From: Brachypodius melanocephalos
Taxonomy: Eukaryota; Chordata; Aves; Passeriformes; Pycnonotidae
Reading direction: 5' to 3'
Assembly: GCA_013398615.1 (NCBI GenBank)
Contig: VZSR01003807.1
Coordinates: 10,667,816 to 10,731,815 of the forward strand
Length of the DNA stretch: 64,000 nt
The notes beneath the pieces were generated by a model that saw nothing but the letters and a program-made list of their open reading frames with translations, was not told where the DNA came from and did not search any database. Position 1 is the stretch's first letter. The number at the start of each line of letters is the position of its first letter. The position numbers were made by a program, and so were the translations under genes. Below are positions 24,587 to 37,800 of this stretch, piece by piece.

Positions 24587-27181
24587 AGGGAAGGGATAGA
24601 GATGAGAGATCTGTATGCTGAAGGTGTTTTATTTTTTTCAAAATTGTCTTTGCAAGGAAATCTTATTACGACCATAGTTTGTGTTTAATGATGATACACT
24701 CTCTGTCTCATTGGTCACCATTATTTCCCTGTTATTTAATACTGAGACCTTTTTTCCTGTCTTTTTTTTTTTCCTTTTCCCTAACTCAGCAGACTAGAAC
24801 TGGGAGCAATTTTTTTTTCTAATTACAGAAAACCACAAATCTTTCTCATAGTGTTTCATCTGAGGATTACTTCTGTAATCACTGGTCTCAAAAATGACTA
24901 GCCCATCAAATATTTTAAAAGGATACTTCCTAGCCTATTTCATATCTTAGGGTTTTGAATTTGCTAATGTTGGTTAATTTTGTCATTGTTTCTGAGTTGA
25001 ATTTAATAAGATGTTTGAGACTTTTAAGATTTTTTTCCCTAACATTCAACACATTTTTAGATAGTTTATGATATTTTTAAAGAAGCATTTAAAGGTTATT
25101 TAGAATTACATTGAAAGTGGACTCTTAGATAGGTTTTAGGAAGGAGGAAGGAAGCACTGAATTATTTCAAAATCTGAACTACATCTTGAAATTATTAGCC
25201 TCCTAGACCTACAAACAAAACTCATGTTGAGGTGTTAGTTTCCTTAAATTTACCTTGCAATTGGACTGGGTCATTATTTGTTGTATTTGACGCAGTGCCA
25301 GTTTTAAAGATGAAATCATGATCATTGTCTTTTGGCTATTCAAGAAAAAGGGCATAGTGTAAATGTATCAGAAGCTGCCTATGAAGAAATGTACAGTAAT
25401 TCCTTCACTAAGTGTTGCAGAAGAATATACTAAAACAAAGCTTTAATTGGAAGAGTTCACATAATCTGTATTCAGGCAGAAAACCTGAGCCCAAATTCAA
25501 ACATTTACAGTTGTCATTTTTCAAAACACCGCCTTTTTTGTAATTGCTGTTGCCTTTTTAAGCACTGATTTCAGACAGTAATTGCTGTTGCTTTTTTTTT
25601 GCTTTTGTGTGAAGTAAAAGGTAGGTTAAAAAAAAGAAAAAAGAAAAGAGCAGGTACGTGCAAAGGTCAGAGCAAAACAGAATACTTGAGAGAATAGGCT
25701 GAGTCCAGCACTGTCATCAAGAAATATAAATCTGTTATTGATTAGCAGGCATGCTGAACCAAATTCCAGGGTGACCAGTAGGAACTTAAATATTAGAATC
25801 CATTCCCTCTGGTAAACACTATTGTTACAATGGGAAAGTCAAGCACCCCATTATTGTGCTATAGCCAAAATCTAACCCAAATTTAATAAGCAACTAATTT
25901 TTATAACTTTTAATGCTTTTTATTTGCTCTTTCCATTGTACCAGGTATCAAACTTTTATTTATTCACTATTTTGCAAAAACCTGGCAGTAAATATACTGG
26001 TCAGTGGTACCAGTGGTCAGACTGAAACGATTTTCTATTAAAAAGAAAAAAAGAAAAATGATTGGAGTAAACAAAAATTCATATGGAAGTGAAACCTAAA
26101 ATTCCTAGGACTATTTGCAAGAGTAAATATTTTATTTGGTAGAAAATGTAGGATTAAGTAGAAATATATTGCTCTTGTTTCTCTTTCTCTCAAAATACTT
26201 ATTTTAAAGATGCACTTTAACTTCCCTGTGGACATAAAATGTTATAGCCTTAGTACTGAGCAATTTTTTAAAGACATGCTGCACAAGACACAGAAAAATA
26301 AGCTTGTTGCTTTTAGGAAAATGTAGAGGCTTTTCTCTTTAAGAGAAGTGGCCTCTTTCTATAGAAAACGTGTTTCAGTTTAGACTATACTAACAGAACC
26401 ACCCTTCAGGCATGTTAGACTTCAGTAGTGCCACAAAGATTTGTCTAATTTAACAAACATGCTAACCATAATCTACCACTGCTTCTGACAATAAAACGGA
26501 ATTTTCTGTTTACGCTGGTTTGAGATTTACCTAAATTAGATGACATACTGGGGGGGAAGGATGGATGAGAGGATAAAATACCCAAATTCTCCTTACAATA
26601 TTATTTCTTCGTCCTGCAGAACTTGAGTAGTGTCTGCCTCCTGAACTTCTGCATGTGTCCTGCCTGACCTGAGCAATGCTGTAACTGCCTGCATTCAGGA
26701 ATCAGGTAGGCTGGAAGTGCAGTGAGAACAATGTGGAAGAATATGTATGCCCATATTATGTCTAAACTACTGATTAAGCTCTAATAGGAGAAGCAAATTA
26801 TCTTTTGCTACTGTTGCAAGTAGGTGGGGTGAGAAATATTGTCTATAAAGTCTGTAAAGTGTATTTTTATGTGGTTCTTGCACAGGACCATGAAGACAGC
26901 TGATGCTTGCATGAGTTTTCATGCTTTTATTGCTTTCCTCCCGTCATGAATTAGCAGCAAATATGTGGTCACTCAGCAGAACTCAGCTGTTGGTGTCTCA
27001 ATAGGACACAATGCCTCCATCCTGTCTTGTCCCAGGCTGCAGACCTGGCAAATAAAGTGATCACACAGCAAGACAGTGGCAAATGTGATATCATACCAGA
27101 GCTTCCTAACTCCTGATAGATATTTTTAGATTGTTTAAAATGGGAAATACTAGAACATCTTTTTTGTATGAGATAGATGGG

Positions 27182-27185
<4 letters not shown>
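24587..27185. other. Unique AT-rich DNA, no gene seen
   Basis: Includes T-runs near 24760 and 24810 and a short direct repeat (next entry). Nothing else recognised. Confidence 0.55.
25540..25598. repeat. Short direct repeat, period 39
   Basis: GTAATTGCTGTTGCCTTTTT at 25540 recurs at 25579 with one change. Probably a small local duplication. Confidence 0.8.

Positions 27186-27217
<32 letters not shown>
27186..27217. repeat. (GA)16 microsatellite
   Basis: Uninterrupted GA dinucleotide run, flanked by further purine-rich sequence to about 27235. The Leu/Ser run of the minus-strand frame 26969-27223 arises from it. Confidence 0.98.
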
Positions 27218-27221
<4 letters not shown>

Positions 27222-29409
27222 AAGAGTGAGCAAGCCAGCTGTAGCAGTTCTGGGAAGGCTCTCTAGAAAATTATGGATTTAGTGTTTGAGTAGAATAGAA
27301 TGGGAAGTGGCTATTAGAAAATATGCTGAAATACATGGAATAAACAAGTGTACCCAGTAAAAGATTATGCATTGAAATGCTACCGACACAGGAAAGGGAA
27401 AAAGGGAAAGGGGATTAGGTGGGAATTACATTAATAAGAACCTGTAGAAGCTAATTGAGATGACACAGAAATAATAACTGAGGAGAAGCCAAGACAGAAG
27501 CACCACAGTGGCACGGTAGTTTATTAGCATATGGAAGAGAATTTGTCTGAGCTATTAACTTCCACTTGTAGTAAATTCCAAGGGCAGTGAATCCTCAATT
27601 AATTTTTTCCATAAAGCCTTAGAGATGCTTCAGGGCTTGTCCAGATCATTAGGATTGCTTTACAGGCCCATAACAAAAAGATTATGAAGAAGAAAATTTT
27701 CCAAGTAATCCAAGACAAATTCCGTGTAAGATCAGTGGAGAGCTGAATATCAATTGTTTTTAAGTACCAAAAGCACCTATTATTTTCCTTTTCTCAACTC
27801 AGAAGCAGGTCCAGTATCATAAATGCTTTAAAAATCACTTTTTTCTTTTCTGACCATTCAGTTTTCTGACCAGTAGTTTCAACTATGAGCCCTGAAGTGG
27901 ACAGTGATCTTAATGGATGTTTTCTCTCTCCATGCAGAATTGCACTTTGCACAGGCTAACAGACAACTGAGTGTTTAAGTATCTTGTTATATGTATAATA
28001 AGTCAAGCAAATGTTCACCATTGACTGTTCCTAGGCTGTGTATGCCCCCTGTTTTGTCTACTGTGTTACAAAGTGACAGAACAATTATTGCTTAGAGTAG
28101 CCCTGGGACACCTAATGTGCCACAGCTAATGACAGAAACACACGACTGAGAGTTGTAGGAAGACTTTGTGTTATTAGCTTAGGTTATGGTCTAGAGGAAA
28201 GGCCTCAGAAGAGTTTAAGGTTTGTGTGAGATGACCTTTGAAAAGCAGTGGCCTTTGATACATAGGAGGATATTCCCAGCTCTCTAATATTTTGTCTTCT
28301 ATTTAAGACAAAAGCATGACTTTCACACAGTTCAAGGGTACCTTGAATGGTCCAGGCTCAATGGTTTCAATACTCCTCTTGTCTATGGATCATCTTTTTA
28401 GTTACAATAACATCCATATCATCTTGATCACTGTCTTGAGTGATCTCTTCACGTTTTGCAAGACTGTATTGTGAAGGGATTTTCCCTTCCTCAACCCTTA
28501 GAAAAAAACTTAGTGACCTTTGCTGGCATTTTTCTGGTAAAGAAAATGGAACTGAACACTGGTGTGAGCACAGTAAGAAGTTGTATCATATTCCTTTAAT
28601 CCAAGGAAACATGTTTCTTTGACTTCAGGAAGCTTTCTAAGCTTTAACTACTCATGGTATTTATACAAATCTCCCCACACTGCAAAGTTCAACTAGCCTA
28701 CACCCAACTTCTGGTTCCAAAGGCTGCTGAAATTTAGGATAATCTGCCTCAGTCCCACACCTCCACTCCATGTTCACTAGAGCTCCCTCCTATTTCAAAC
28801 AACAAAGCAGAAAAAACTGTACACAACTTCTTTCAGCAGATGCTGCTCCTAATTAGTGACATGGCTGCTTGCCTTGGGGTTTTTTTGTACAGTGGAGTAA
28901 AGCTGCATTTCTTTTCTATCTACAACAAAAGTAAAGTAACCTCCACAGAGCTGTGGTTCTCCTTCCAACTGTGCACTGGACAAGAGGATATACAGGGCCT
29001 CCTACCTCTGCCTTCTCTCCTTCCTTTTGTACTCCTGGAGAAAAGTGGTCTGCAGATCATATCCAAGTTACAGCTGCAGCCTGACTTGGGAAGATCTTCC
29101 AGTATCTCAGTCAGAAAATGCTACTAAGAGTTAAAACTTGAGCAGAAAACGTAGGGTAATTCAGCATATGATGGGCAGATGAGAAGTTAGAATTTTCCAA
29201 GAAAACAGACTTTTACTTTAGGAAAGTTATAAGCTGTTATAATATCATCAGCTCCTAATTTTTAGAATGAAGTTTCCAGTATTGCATTCTGGGTGTATCT
29301 CACAGTTTGATTTCCATATGGTATAGTTATCTAAAAATATGTCTTTAAAAGAATGGTACTGTCAACAAATATTGCTGTTGGAAATTCGAGTAAGAGCCCT
29401 GAAAGCAAA
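27218..29409. other. Unique DNA, no gene seen
   Basis: No recognised repeat or exon. The frame 28840-29127 (95 codons) has no visible domain or splice context. Confidence 0.55.
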
Positions 29410-29478
29410 GAGATATATATATAGAGAGATACACAGATACATAGATATATAGTTATATCGTTATATAGATATATAATT
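29410..29478. repeat. Imperfect ATAT/GATA-rich simple repeat
   Basis: Mixed runs of AT, AGAT and ATAGAT units on the plus strand. Confidence 0.85.
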
Positions 29479-32400
29479 ACCAGTAATGATGGAAGTCGTT
29501 GGAATGGATGGAAGTTGTTTTCCACTCATATTTACCAAATTGTAACTTCTCTGTCGTTGCAATATTTCCTTAGCAGCTGAACTTGGGCAAAGCTAAGTGA
29601 ACAACTGCAGAAAATGGAATGGTTGTTTTTAAGCTTTTTAAGCTCATGGAAAACAGATTGAAGTTCTGAATATTAATTCATATTCTGAAAGTTGAGGGTT
29701 TTTTTGAAACTTATTAAAGTGTCAGAAAAAGCTCTCATATTGAGATTTTTCCCCAGCTTTTTTGTTGTTCAATCAAAATGAGGCACACAATACTTATTGA
29801 AGTTGAAGCCTATTATGCTATTTTATGGTAAATAGTTTCTTGCATGGCAGAAAAAAAATTAAATACTACATGCACCACATTTTAATATATTTGCACTGTT
29901 TTTACTACTAATAAAAATTATTTTCACATATTTCTAATTGTACTGTACCTAAATGAAACGTAAACTGCCTTTTTCTTCTCCATTGTACTTACTAAAAAAA
30001 GGCAATTTTGAACTTCAAACTGTTTTCTGTAACCCAATGTAAGTATGTAGGGAATTAATTAATGAAAGCATCATTTTCATTTTATGCATGAAAATAATCT
30101 ATCATTTGCTTTTGTGCTCTACATCAATTCAAAAAATCCTAGTTTTCTTTTTGATAGTTATGAAGCATGGATGTTATAATAATAATTTTTAATGTTATTC
30201 AGTTCTGGGTTTTGGCCCTGCTATCCTTATTTGCACCCTAGCTTTTATACAGATTTTTAAGCTATGTGATTATACAATATATGGAAAAAGCCACATGACT
30301 TGGGAAGAACATCATGATTCCTCCTGCAAGCCAGTTGCATGCCGCCGTTGCAGCTGCTATAGAAAGCAGACATTTATTCCATGAAAATGTGGACCTTTCA
30401 GTCATGGTACTACTCTAAAAACAGGCCTACTTGTCTACTCTTCAGATCATAGGTTTAGAAGCCTCTTTAATTTTGAAAGCAGAAGAGATTTTGACCGAGA
30501 CCTCCCAGTAGGGAAGGTCAATATTTTGAGTGGAAAATGAGATTAAACACTTTTTTTTTTTTTATTGCCAGCAAAATGAGCTCATATAACTCTCTTCTTG
30601 GTGTTCCCTGTAAAAGGAAGGATACTGAACTGTCAGTGAGTTGTGACTTGTTCTGTGGCTTTGTAAACAGAGATCACAAACTCATGAATACAGTACTAAG
30701 GATAAACAGAAATCCAAATTGTAGTCAGGCACTTAAATTACAATGAGTTTTATGGGTGGTCCTTTACAGAGTGAAGGATCTTTTGGTATACACCAACGTA
30801 TATCTTTGTCTGCCTTTTTTAATGTATATTTATGCATATGTAAACATACAGATGAGCACACATTCATCTGCAGTAATCAGTGAGCTGACCCACAAAATGG
30901 AATAAAGGAAAACAGCACTTTGTTAGACACAGACTACTGAAACTTCTATAGCCCCATTTTGACCACACAGTTGAAGATCACTGAGAGACTGCATGTGATC
31001 TTAAGAAATGTTATTTATTATAACCACAAGACAAGTTCATACATGACATTACAATGCACTGTGTGTTGTTAAATACTTGGTGTGCATTTAAAAAAAAAAA
31101 AAAAAGAATGAGCATAAAATACTGAATAGATGAAGCTGTACTTTGATTTCAAATCTCAGTTTATGCTTAGGATGTACTCTAATAGTCTAAACTTGTCATG
31201 CAGCCATGGAAGTGCTAAAAGCTTTCAAAAATAAACACATCCAGATGACGGAAGTCACTTTATCCTCAGGGTAATGGATCTCTGTATTAAATACTGCAAC
31301 ATATGTATAGTAAAACATATGGAATATGATATTTGCAAAACCATTTACGGAACACTGTGTACAGGTGTGCAAGGAAGATATAAATACCTCAGTCACGATA
31401 GATAAACTGTTACAGAATCAGGGCCGCAGTTATTGCTTCTGCTGTGTGTCTGTAACTGTAAACACACTGGGGAAGGAGGATATTCACATCAGAACTAATT
31501 GTGAGTCTGCCAAAACTGTTCTTTGGGAATTCAGGTTTAATTGCTTTCTTGAACTCTTGTATAAGGAGTTGTTCTCACCTTGTTCCCTGTGTATTGTTGC
31601 CGTTAACTCTTAATGGGAGTCCTGCACCTAGAGTGCGGGGAGAGTGTTAGTTCACCTGACTTTGGGCACCCTTTGCTCCCACTGCAAGCACCATTCCCTT
31701 GGACACAGATTCTTGGCTTGTTGCTGGATATACGCTCACTTCTTACCCACACAAAGTCCTCCTTGAAGATTTCTGAGAGATTTTAATTGTTCACTCTTTG
31801 CATTGCTATGACCTCATCATCTTCATGTTTGAACTGCTGTTCTCCTGTGTAAAGTGGCCATATGAAAATAGCACTGCCTATCTCAGCTGCCCTCCCTCTA
31901 GATATTGGGAGCTGCTGACCAATATAAAGGTATTTTTAGTGTTACTCCTTTTAACTCTGCAGAATCTGCACAGGTATGTCTGTGATCTGAGAGGATGTAT
32001 TTAAAACCAAAAAAAGAAACTCTTTGGTCAAGAATGGAGGATGGAACTAAGGGACAGGGTGAGTAATACACTGTGTTAGTGTTAAAATTGCACTTAGCAT
32101 CTCTTACTCCCCTCTGCATGATTACTTACAGCTTGATGACTCAAGTAATTTTTTATTACTTCTGGGTTTATTATTGGGCATATTATTCTTTGGGGTGAGA
32201 TCCTTGTTTCTACTGTCCTCAAATTAAAAGACCCACAAAGGAGTCCTCCAAATCTGCCAGTCATCCTGGCTGAATTACAAATAAGAGCTTTTGTCAGTCT
32301 TTTGGGCACCCTCTATTTGGAAAGCATTCCCCTCCGAGCAGCTGGACACTCTCCATTTGGCATATCTATTTTGCAGTTAATAATTGTACTTTCAGATACT

Positions 32401-34860
32401 TGGTTATGTCATCAAAGCAAACTGAGAATGTTGTCTTTATTTCACTGAATAATCTGACCCAGAGATGTTGCATTTTGATACAGTCATCATCATGTCACTC
32501 AGATAAACTAAATAATGTCTGGAGAGAAGCAACCTGCTAAGAGAAGTAAATTGCAAAGATTTGACTTGCTCAAATCAAGGGAAACTTCAGAAGTAGTTGA
32601 TGGTTAATGCAAAGTTTTCAGTTGCAAAATCCACATTTGTTCAGATCATCTTAACTCTCACTGACCTTGCCAGTACTAGAGGGGTATATTTTCCTGTGAG
32701 CTATTTTTGAATAACCACTCTAGTGAATTGACGACATGATTTTTAATAGCAGACTTACTGGTATACTTGTAATTTCTCTCTTTTCAAAGGAGTCTTTAAA
32801 AAAAATCCAAAAAACCACAGTTATTGTGGAAAATAGTGTATGTAAGATCCAGGACACACTGTTTTTCTGTCCTTGCTTTGAGAGTAAACAAAATACATTT
32901 CAATTTTTCCTCATATTCTGGACCTCTGCGGTCATGGAGGCTGCAGGAATGTCAAATTATCAAATACGGTGGAGGACTGTGAACAAACTCAGTTAGCAGT
33001 TTCCTGTACATTTGAGACTCCATTTCCTCTATAATACATATAGTATAATATCCTCAATATTATCTATAGTATAATTAAAACAACGCCTTTTTTTTAAATA
33101 ATAAAAAATACCCTCTTCCCCATATATTGTAGGTAGATGGTTCACAGAGCTCCTTCTCAAGGCGGGTACTGCAAACCTTGTTGCACTGGAACCCTTAAAA
33201 GCACCAACTGGTTTCTAGGCATATGAAGGACGTATGCCAAGAAAATCTACTGCAAAGGCAATGACTGGACACATATTTACAGATTGGTGTGAATTTTTAA
33301 TTAATATCTTAGCACCTCTGTCAGATATAGGATCCTCCCTGGAAATTCTTACTATTCAAGAACACTGCGTACCCTGAAATTGAAAGATGAAGTGCACAAA
33401 AAGTCATACATTTGACATTGCCTTGCACCCTAATATTGCTGAGAATAACTGAGGTTTTGAAAATCACAGCTGATAATACAGTAGAGCAGAAAGAAATTAT
33501 ATATAGTATAAAAAAGGAAGAGAAGTAGAGGAGCTAGAATAAATAGAATCAAGCTTTGAGAGAAGATGAAGAGTGCAAAAAACGTGAAAGAGATAAATTT
33601 AGAAACCTGACAGGCCATCAACACAACAGTATGGGATGGAAGAGTGAAAAACGACACTTCGAAGATATGACCGCAGCAGTCACAATAAAATGCACAAATG
33701 GGCATTCTTCCCATACAGTCTTCTCCTTCCTATATTTTAGCTCTATATGTCAAGACTGTGTAATTATTGCAGTTAAAAAAAAACCAAAAAACCAAAGAAG
33801 AAAGGCTAGTTAAACTAAAGCCTATTCAAGAGTATGATGTATCACTCTCAAATGCAGAATTACACTGTGCAGCAATTTCATCTGAGTGAGTGAGAGTCAA
33901 AAGGGAAAAAACGAAATGAGAAGGAAATGAAGCTAAGTAATTGGAGGAAAAAGAGATGTCATGAATTGGAAATGAGTTTTGCTTTGAGGTGCTGACTCAG
34001 ATGCATAGCTCTCTATAAAAGCTACAGTAAGAATAAAAATAGATCAGAATTTTAGTTATGAATAATAATAAAAGAGACTTTTATTTGCTTCATGTGCTTC
34101 AGAAATATCCAATTCTTCTGCTTATGAATAGGAAAATAGAAAAGCTGTACTATCTTTCTTTCAGAATTTGAGCCTTAGCCTCAAATCTGAAACCTGTAAA
34201 TAGAAAATAAAACATATAATACCAAACTTGCTTATTTCATCTTTATTTACAACCATTCAGATGGATGACAAAAGAAATGAAAGTAGGTGGAAAAAGGGAG
34301 ATCACCTATATGCATTTTTTATAGAGATGATCAAATAGATAAGTACCAGACCCTTTCTTCAAGCTCCATTTAATAAATTTCTCAAAAAGGAGTTCACATG
34401 GATGGTAAAGAAAGTAATCTAATGCAATATTAAGGGAAACAATTGGGCATGAATACTTTATACCTTTTGCTATTTTCTTCAACATATCAGGAATTCTAAT
34501 ATTGCTTTTAAATCTGAACTACATTTTTGGACTTTGATTTCTTTGTTTTTGGTTTCCAAATCTTCTCTCCTGAAAGTTCATTGTTATTCTTCCATTGTGT
34601 GATATTGTGTCTCCAGCTTTTTTTTCATCACTGTTCAAAATTCCTTTTAGTATTTTTCATCTACCACATTACATCTCTGCCTCTTTTACAATCCTGTTCA
34701 CAGGGTGGATTGCACAAAGGATGTCAGGACAGATTCACCTGCACACAGTTATATTAGCAGGGCTCACAGCTGATGGCACACATGGATTGTTAATGGAGAA
34801 AGGCATAAAAGCAGGGGAAAGAGCTAGACAGGAATGAAGTGAAGGAAAAAGAAGAGTGGA
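29479..34860. other. Unique AT-rich DNA, no gene seen
   Basis: Homopolymers occur at about 30549-30563 (T) and 31090-31105 (A). TATAGTATAAT appears twice at 33040 and 33065. No family or exon is recognised. Confidence 0.5.
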
Positions 34861-34893
34861 AGGAGAGGAAGGAAGGCAGGAAGGCAGGCAGGC
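34861..34893. repeat. Purine-rich GGAA/GGCA simple repeat
   Basis: GGAA units pass into GGCA units. The Lys/Glu/Arg-rich plus-strand frame 34839-35120 starts here and is compositional. Confidence 0.8.
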
Positions 34894-37800
34894 TTTCTAA
34901 TATCCAATCAGAAAGAGCAGCAATGAGGTCCTCTGGCACAGCAGAGATGAAGAGTCTCACCTCAGGGTCCTCTTCTCACAAAGCAGGTGATGATGGCCAA
35001 GGAAGCAGGGTGTTGCCTATGGACTTGTGCAACAGTCACCTGCCACTCTTACAAAAATATCTAAGCCACTTCTTGTCAGGGGCTTTGGTCTTCCTCAGAA
35101 CAGCTCAGCCAAAGAGTTAATTGCTCCAAAAGAGATAATTAATCTTTCCTGTGGGTATCAAGAAGCCTTGACTTCAAGAGGTAGCAAAGCTCTATAGCAG
35201 TCCTACTAATGAAGACCTCTAATGTCTGGTAGAGTGGAATATCTTCCAGGTATTTTTGTCTTTCCTTATTTTCTGATGCTTTTAGTTTCAAAGTTGCCTT
35301 TTTTTCCGCATCAGCTCCCATTGCATATTTTCCTTGCCCCAGAGATTACAGAGTGAGGTCCACTGTAGCAGCGTGTCCCTCCTGTGCTAGGTGCAGCCTG
35401 TGCACAAATGCAGAGAATTTCCTTGACTTGCATAGAATTAGAATATATTATAATTATAATTTGACATTAGTCAAACTGTCAAAAAACCCATATCTTGGGA
35501 GTTTACTTAAAACTGTATTCTTCAAACACTGCTTCAGAGCTTCTCTACAGATAGTTTTGGAATAATCTCTTCCTTTGAAACAGTGTTGGATGTGATTATG
35601 AGGACTTTTTCTTCCTGACAATTATTTAAAATATCATGTAAGGGGGTGTGGGGGGGAGAGAAAAAAAACCTAAAAAAAAAAGAAGAGTACTAATTGTTTA
35701 GATTGAGAAACTTTTCATGTTATCAAGTATTTTTATGATATTTGATAAGTGGAAATAACTTCTTTGGCTGATGCCTTTTCAGTATATATGTTTTATTTAA
35801 GATATCCACTACAGCTGGATAGTACAATGTCAACAAATCAGTCCCTCAGTGAGAAACACAGCTCCGAGACAAAATTTTATTGTCCCAAATAAGAGCAACA
35901 GAGCATTCTGAAATGTGAGGACAGCTTATAAGCATTTGGCACAAAATCTAGTTACACAAAGACTCCTTTTCCCAAAAAATGGTGTTGGAACCCTTCAAAG
36001 TTGCAGTTCTATTTTTGGCTGACTGAGAGCAGGGATTTGAATTAATTTATCCTGCCCAGAAGAACACCTGAAAAAGCAGGCCATGAAGTCATTTTTATGC
36101 TATCCTTTTGTTCCATGAATATTTAAATAGGCTGCAGAATATCATGGCTCTGACAGAAAAGACTGAGGGAGAGCTACCTCTACCAAAATATTTGAGACTG
36201 CTTTATGTGCTGTGAATGGTCAGATCCCTACATCAAGAAAGGTCTTGACCTTGTGCATTTCATAACTCTGTATTAATCTCTTGAGCTCTGCATTATTAGA
36301 CAAAAATGAAAAATTAGGTTACATTTTTCTTTTCCAAAATGTTGCTCCTTTTGCCTTTTATTTCAAATATGCCATAATAAAGTATTCTATTTCAGACTGA
36401 ACAAAATATTTTGCATGGACCCCAAGTGACTAGGTTTTCTTTACAGCAAAAAGGAAAAAGAATTATACAAACCAGAATTAAAAAAAAGACCCAAAATGAA
36501 ATATTTATATTTCAATCCAGCTTTCAGATAAAAGCATACATTTCTTGAATGGTTCTAATACATAGGTCTGATTTGAAGAGCAGCTGAATATCTCCTCTCT
36601 AATTGACTTTAACCCAGGTGCCTTGCTAAAAGTTGAAACACTCTGCAGCTCTGAGAGTCACCTCTGGAACATTAAAAAAGCTGGAGGCGCAAATGTCAGC
36701 AAGTTTAAGTAAACAAAGAGTTATGCTGATTTATAATAAAAGGAGCTCAGCATAGTGCTTGTTGCCAGAAGAAAGTATTCCAAGGTTTTGTTACTTATTT
36801 TTTCAATTTTATGCGTTAAATGAAGAAGGTTAATAATTCCTAAGTGAACCCATGGCTGGTACCACAGAATAAAAGTGAAAAAGAAAAAGGAATTGTGGCT
36901 TTTGAATTTCTAAAATAATTACTCAATATTAATTCCAGAGGCATCTGAGACAGGTGCTTTGCACAGAAAAAAATGTGTTGCAGCTAAACAGAGGAATTTG
37001 AATGTTAAAAAACACGTCTGCAAGATAAATTGTTCCTTCAGTTACTCCAAAGTCAAAGTTTGATCCTATTTCTTTTATTGTATAATTGCACAGAAAGAGA
37101 AAATATATTATTGTGAGTGAAGTTAGTGTCAGTGAAGTTTATTACATATTTTTATGTCTGTTTAGGGGGACGAAAGCATCTATCCAAGCATGACCTACTG
37201 GACACCCGAAATTCCCAGCAGTGTATAGATGGCACTGAAGAATATGTAAAAACTTAGTAACAAATTGTGGATAAATTAATGTAATGGGAAAATTAATAAT
37301 ACTGACACAGGAGAAGATGGCAAGGGAGCAGGCATAACTGCTGGGCATGATTTTAAAATTTAGGCTGCATGAAGTAGATCTTTTAGCTTTTATGCAGACT
37401 TATAGACTTTAATGCTAGGACGTGCATGTCTCTCCATATGACACTTTGGTGACCCCTTGTATACAAAGGAAGAGTTATCTACTTACATTTAAATATGAAG
37501 AAGGGACTGAAGAGAGGATAATGCTTAGGATCTAGTCCTGAAAGTACTAATCTCTTTATCTAGTGAAAACTTGCTCATCTGTGGAGAGCACTGGGAGATG
37601 CAGATACTGCTGAGAAAGACTTTGGGATTCAGGAACACGAGAGAATTGATGCTAATGAAGACAACGGATTCAATGCCTGGCTGCTGCATAAAAGCAAAGC
37701 ACAACTGCTTAAGTGTCCCAGGTTAAAGCCTTGTCTTATAAACTGTGTTGGACAAATATGAGACAGACTCTGCATGTGATGTGATGTTAGCATCTCTAGG

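Noticed and set aside
24389..24688. Plus-strand frame rich in Phe, Val and Gly resembling membrane segments
   Set aside because: The hydrophobic composition comes directly from the T/G-rich low-complexity tract.
26969..27223. Minus-strand frame with a Leu-Ser repeat start
   Set aside because: The Leu-Ser run is the translated (GA)16 microsatellite.
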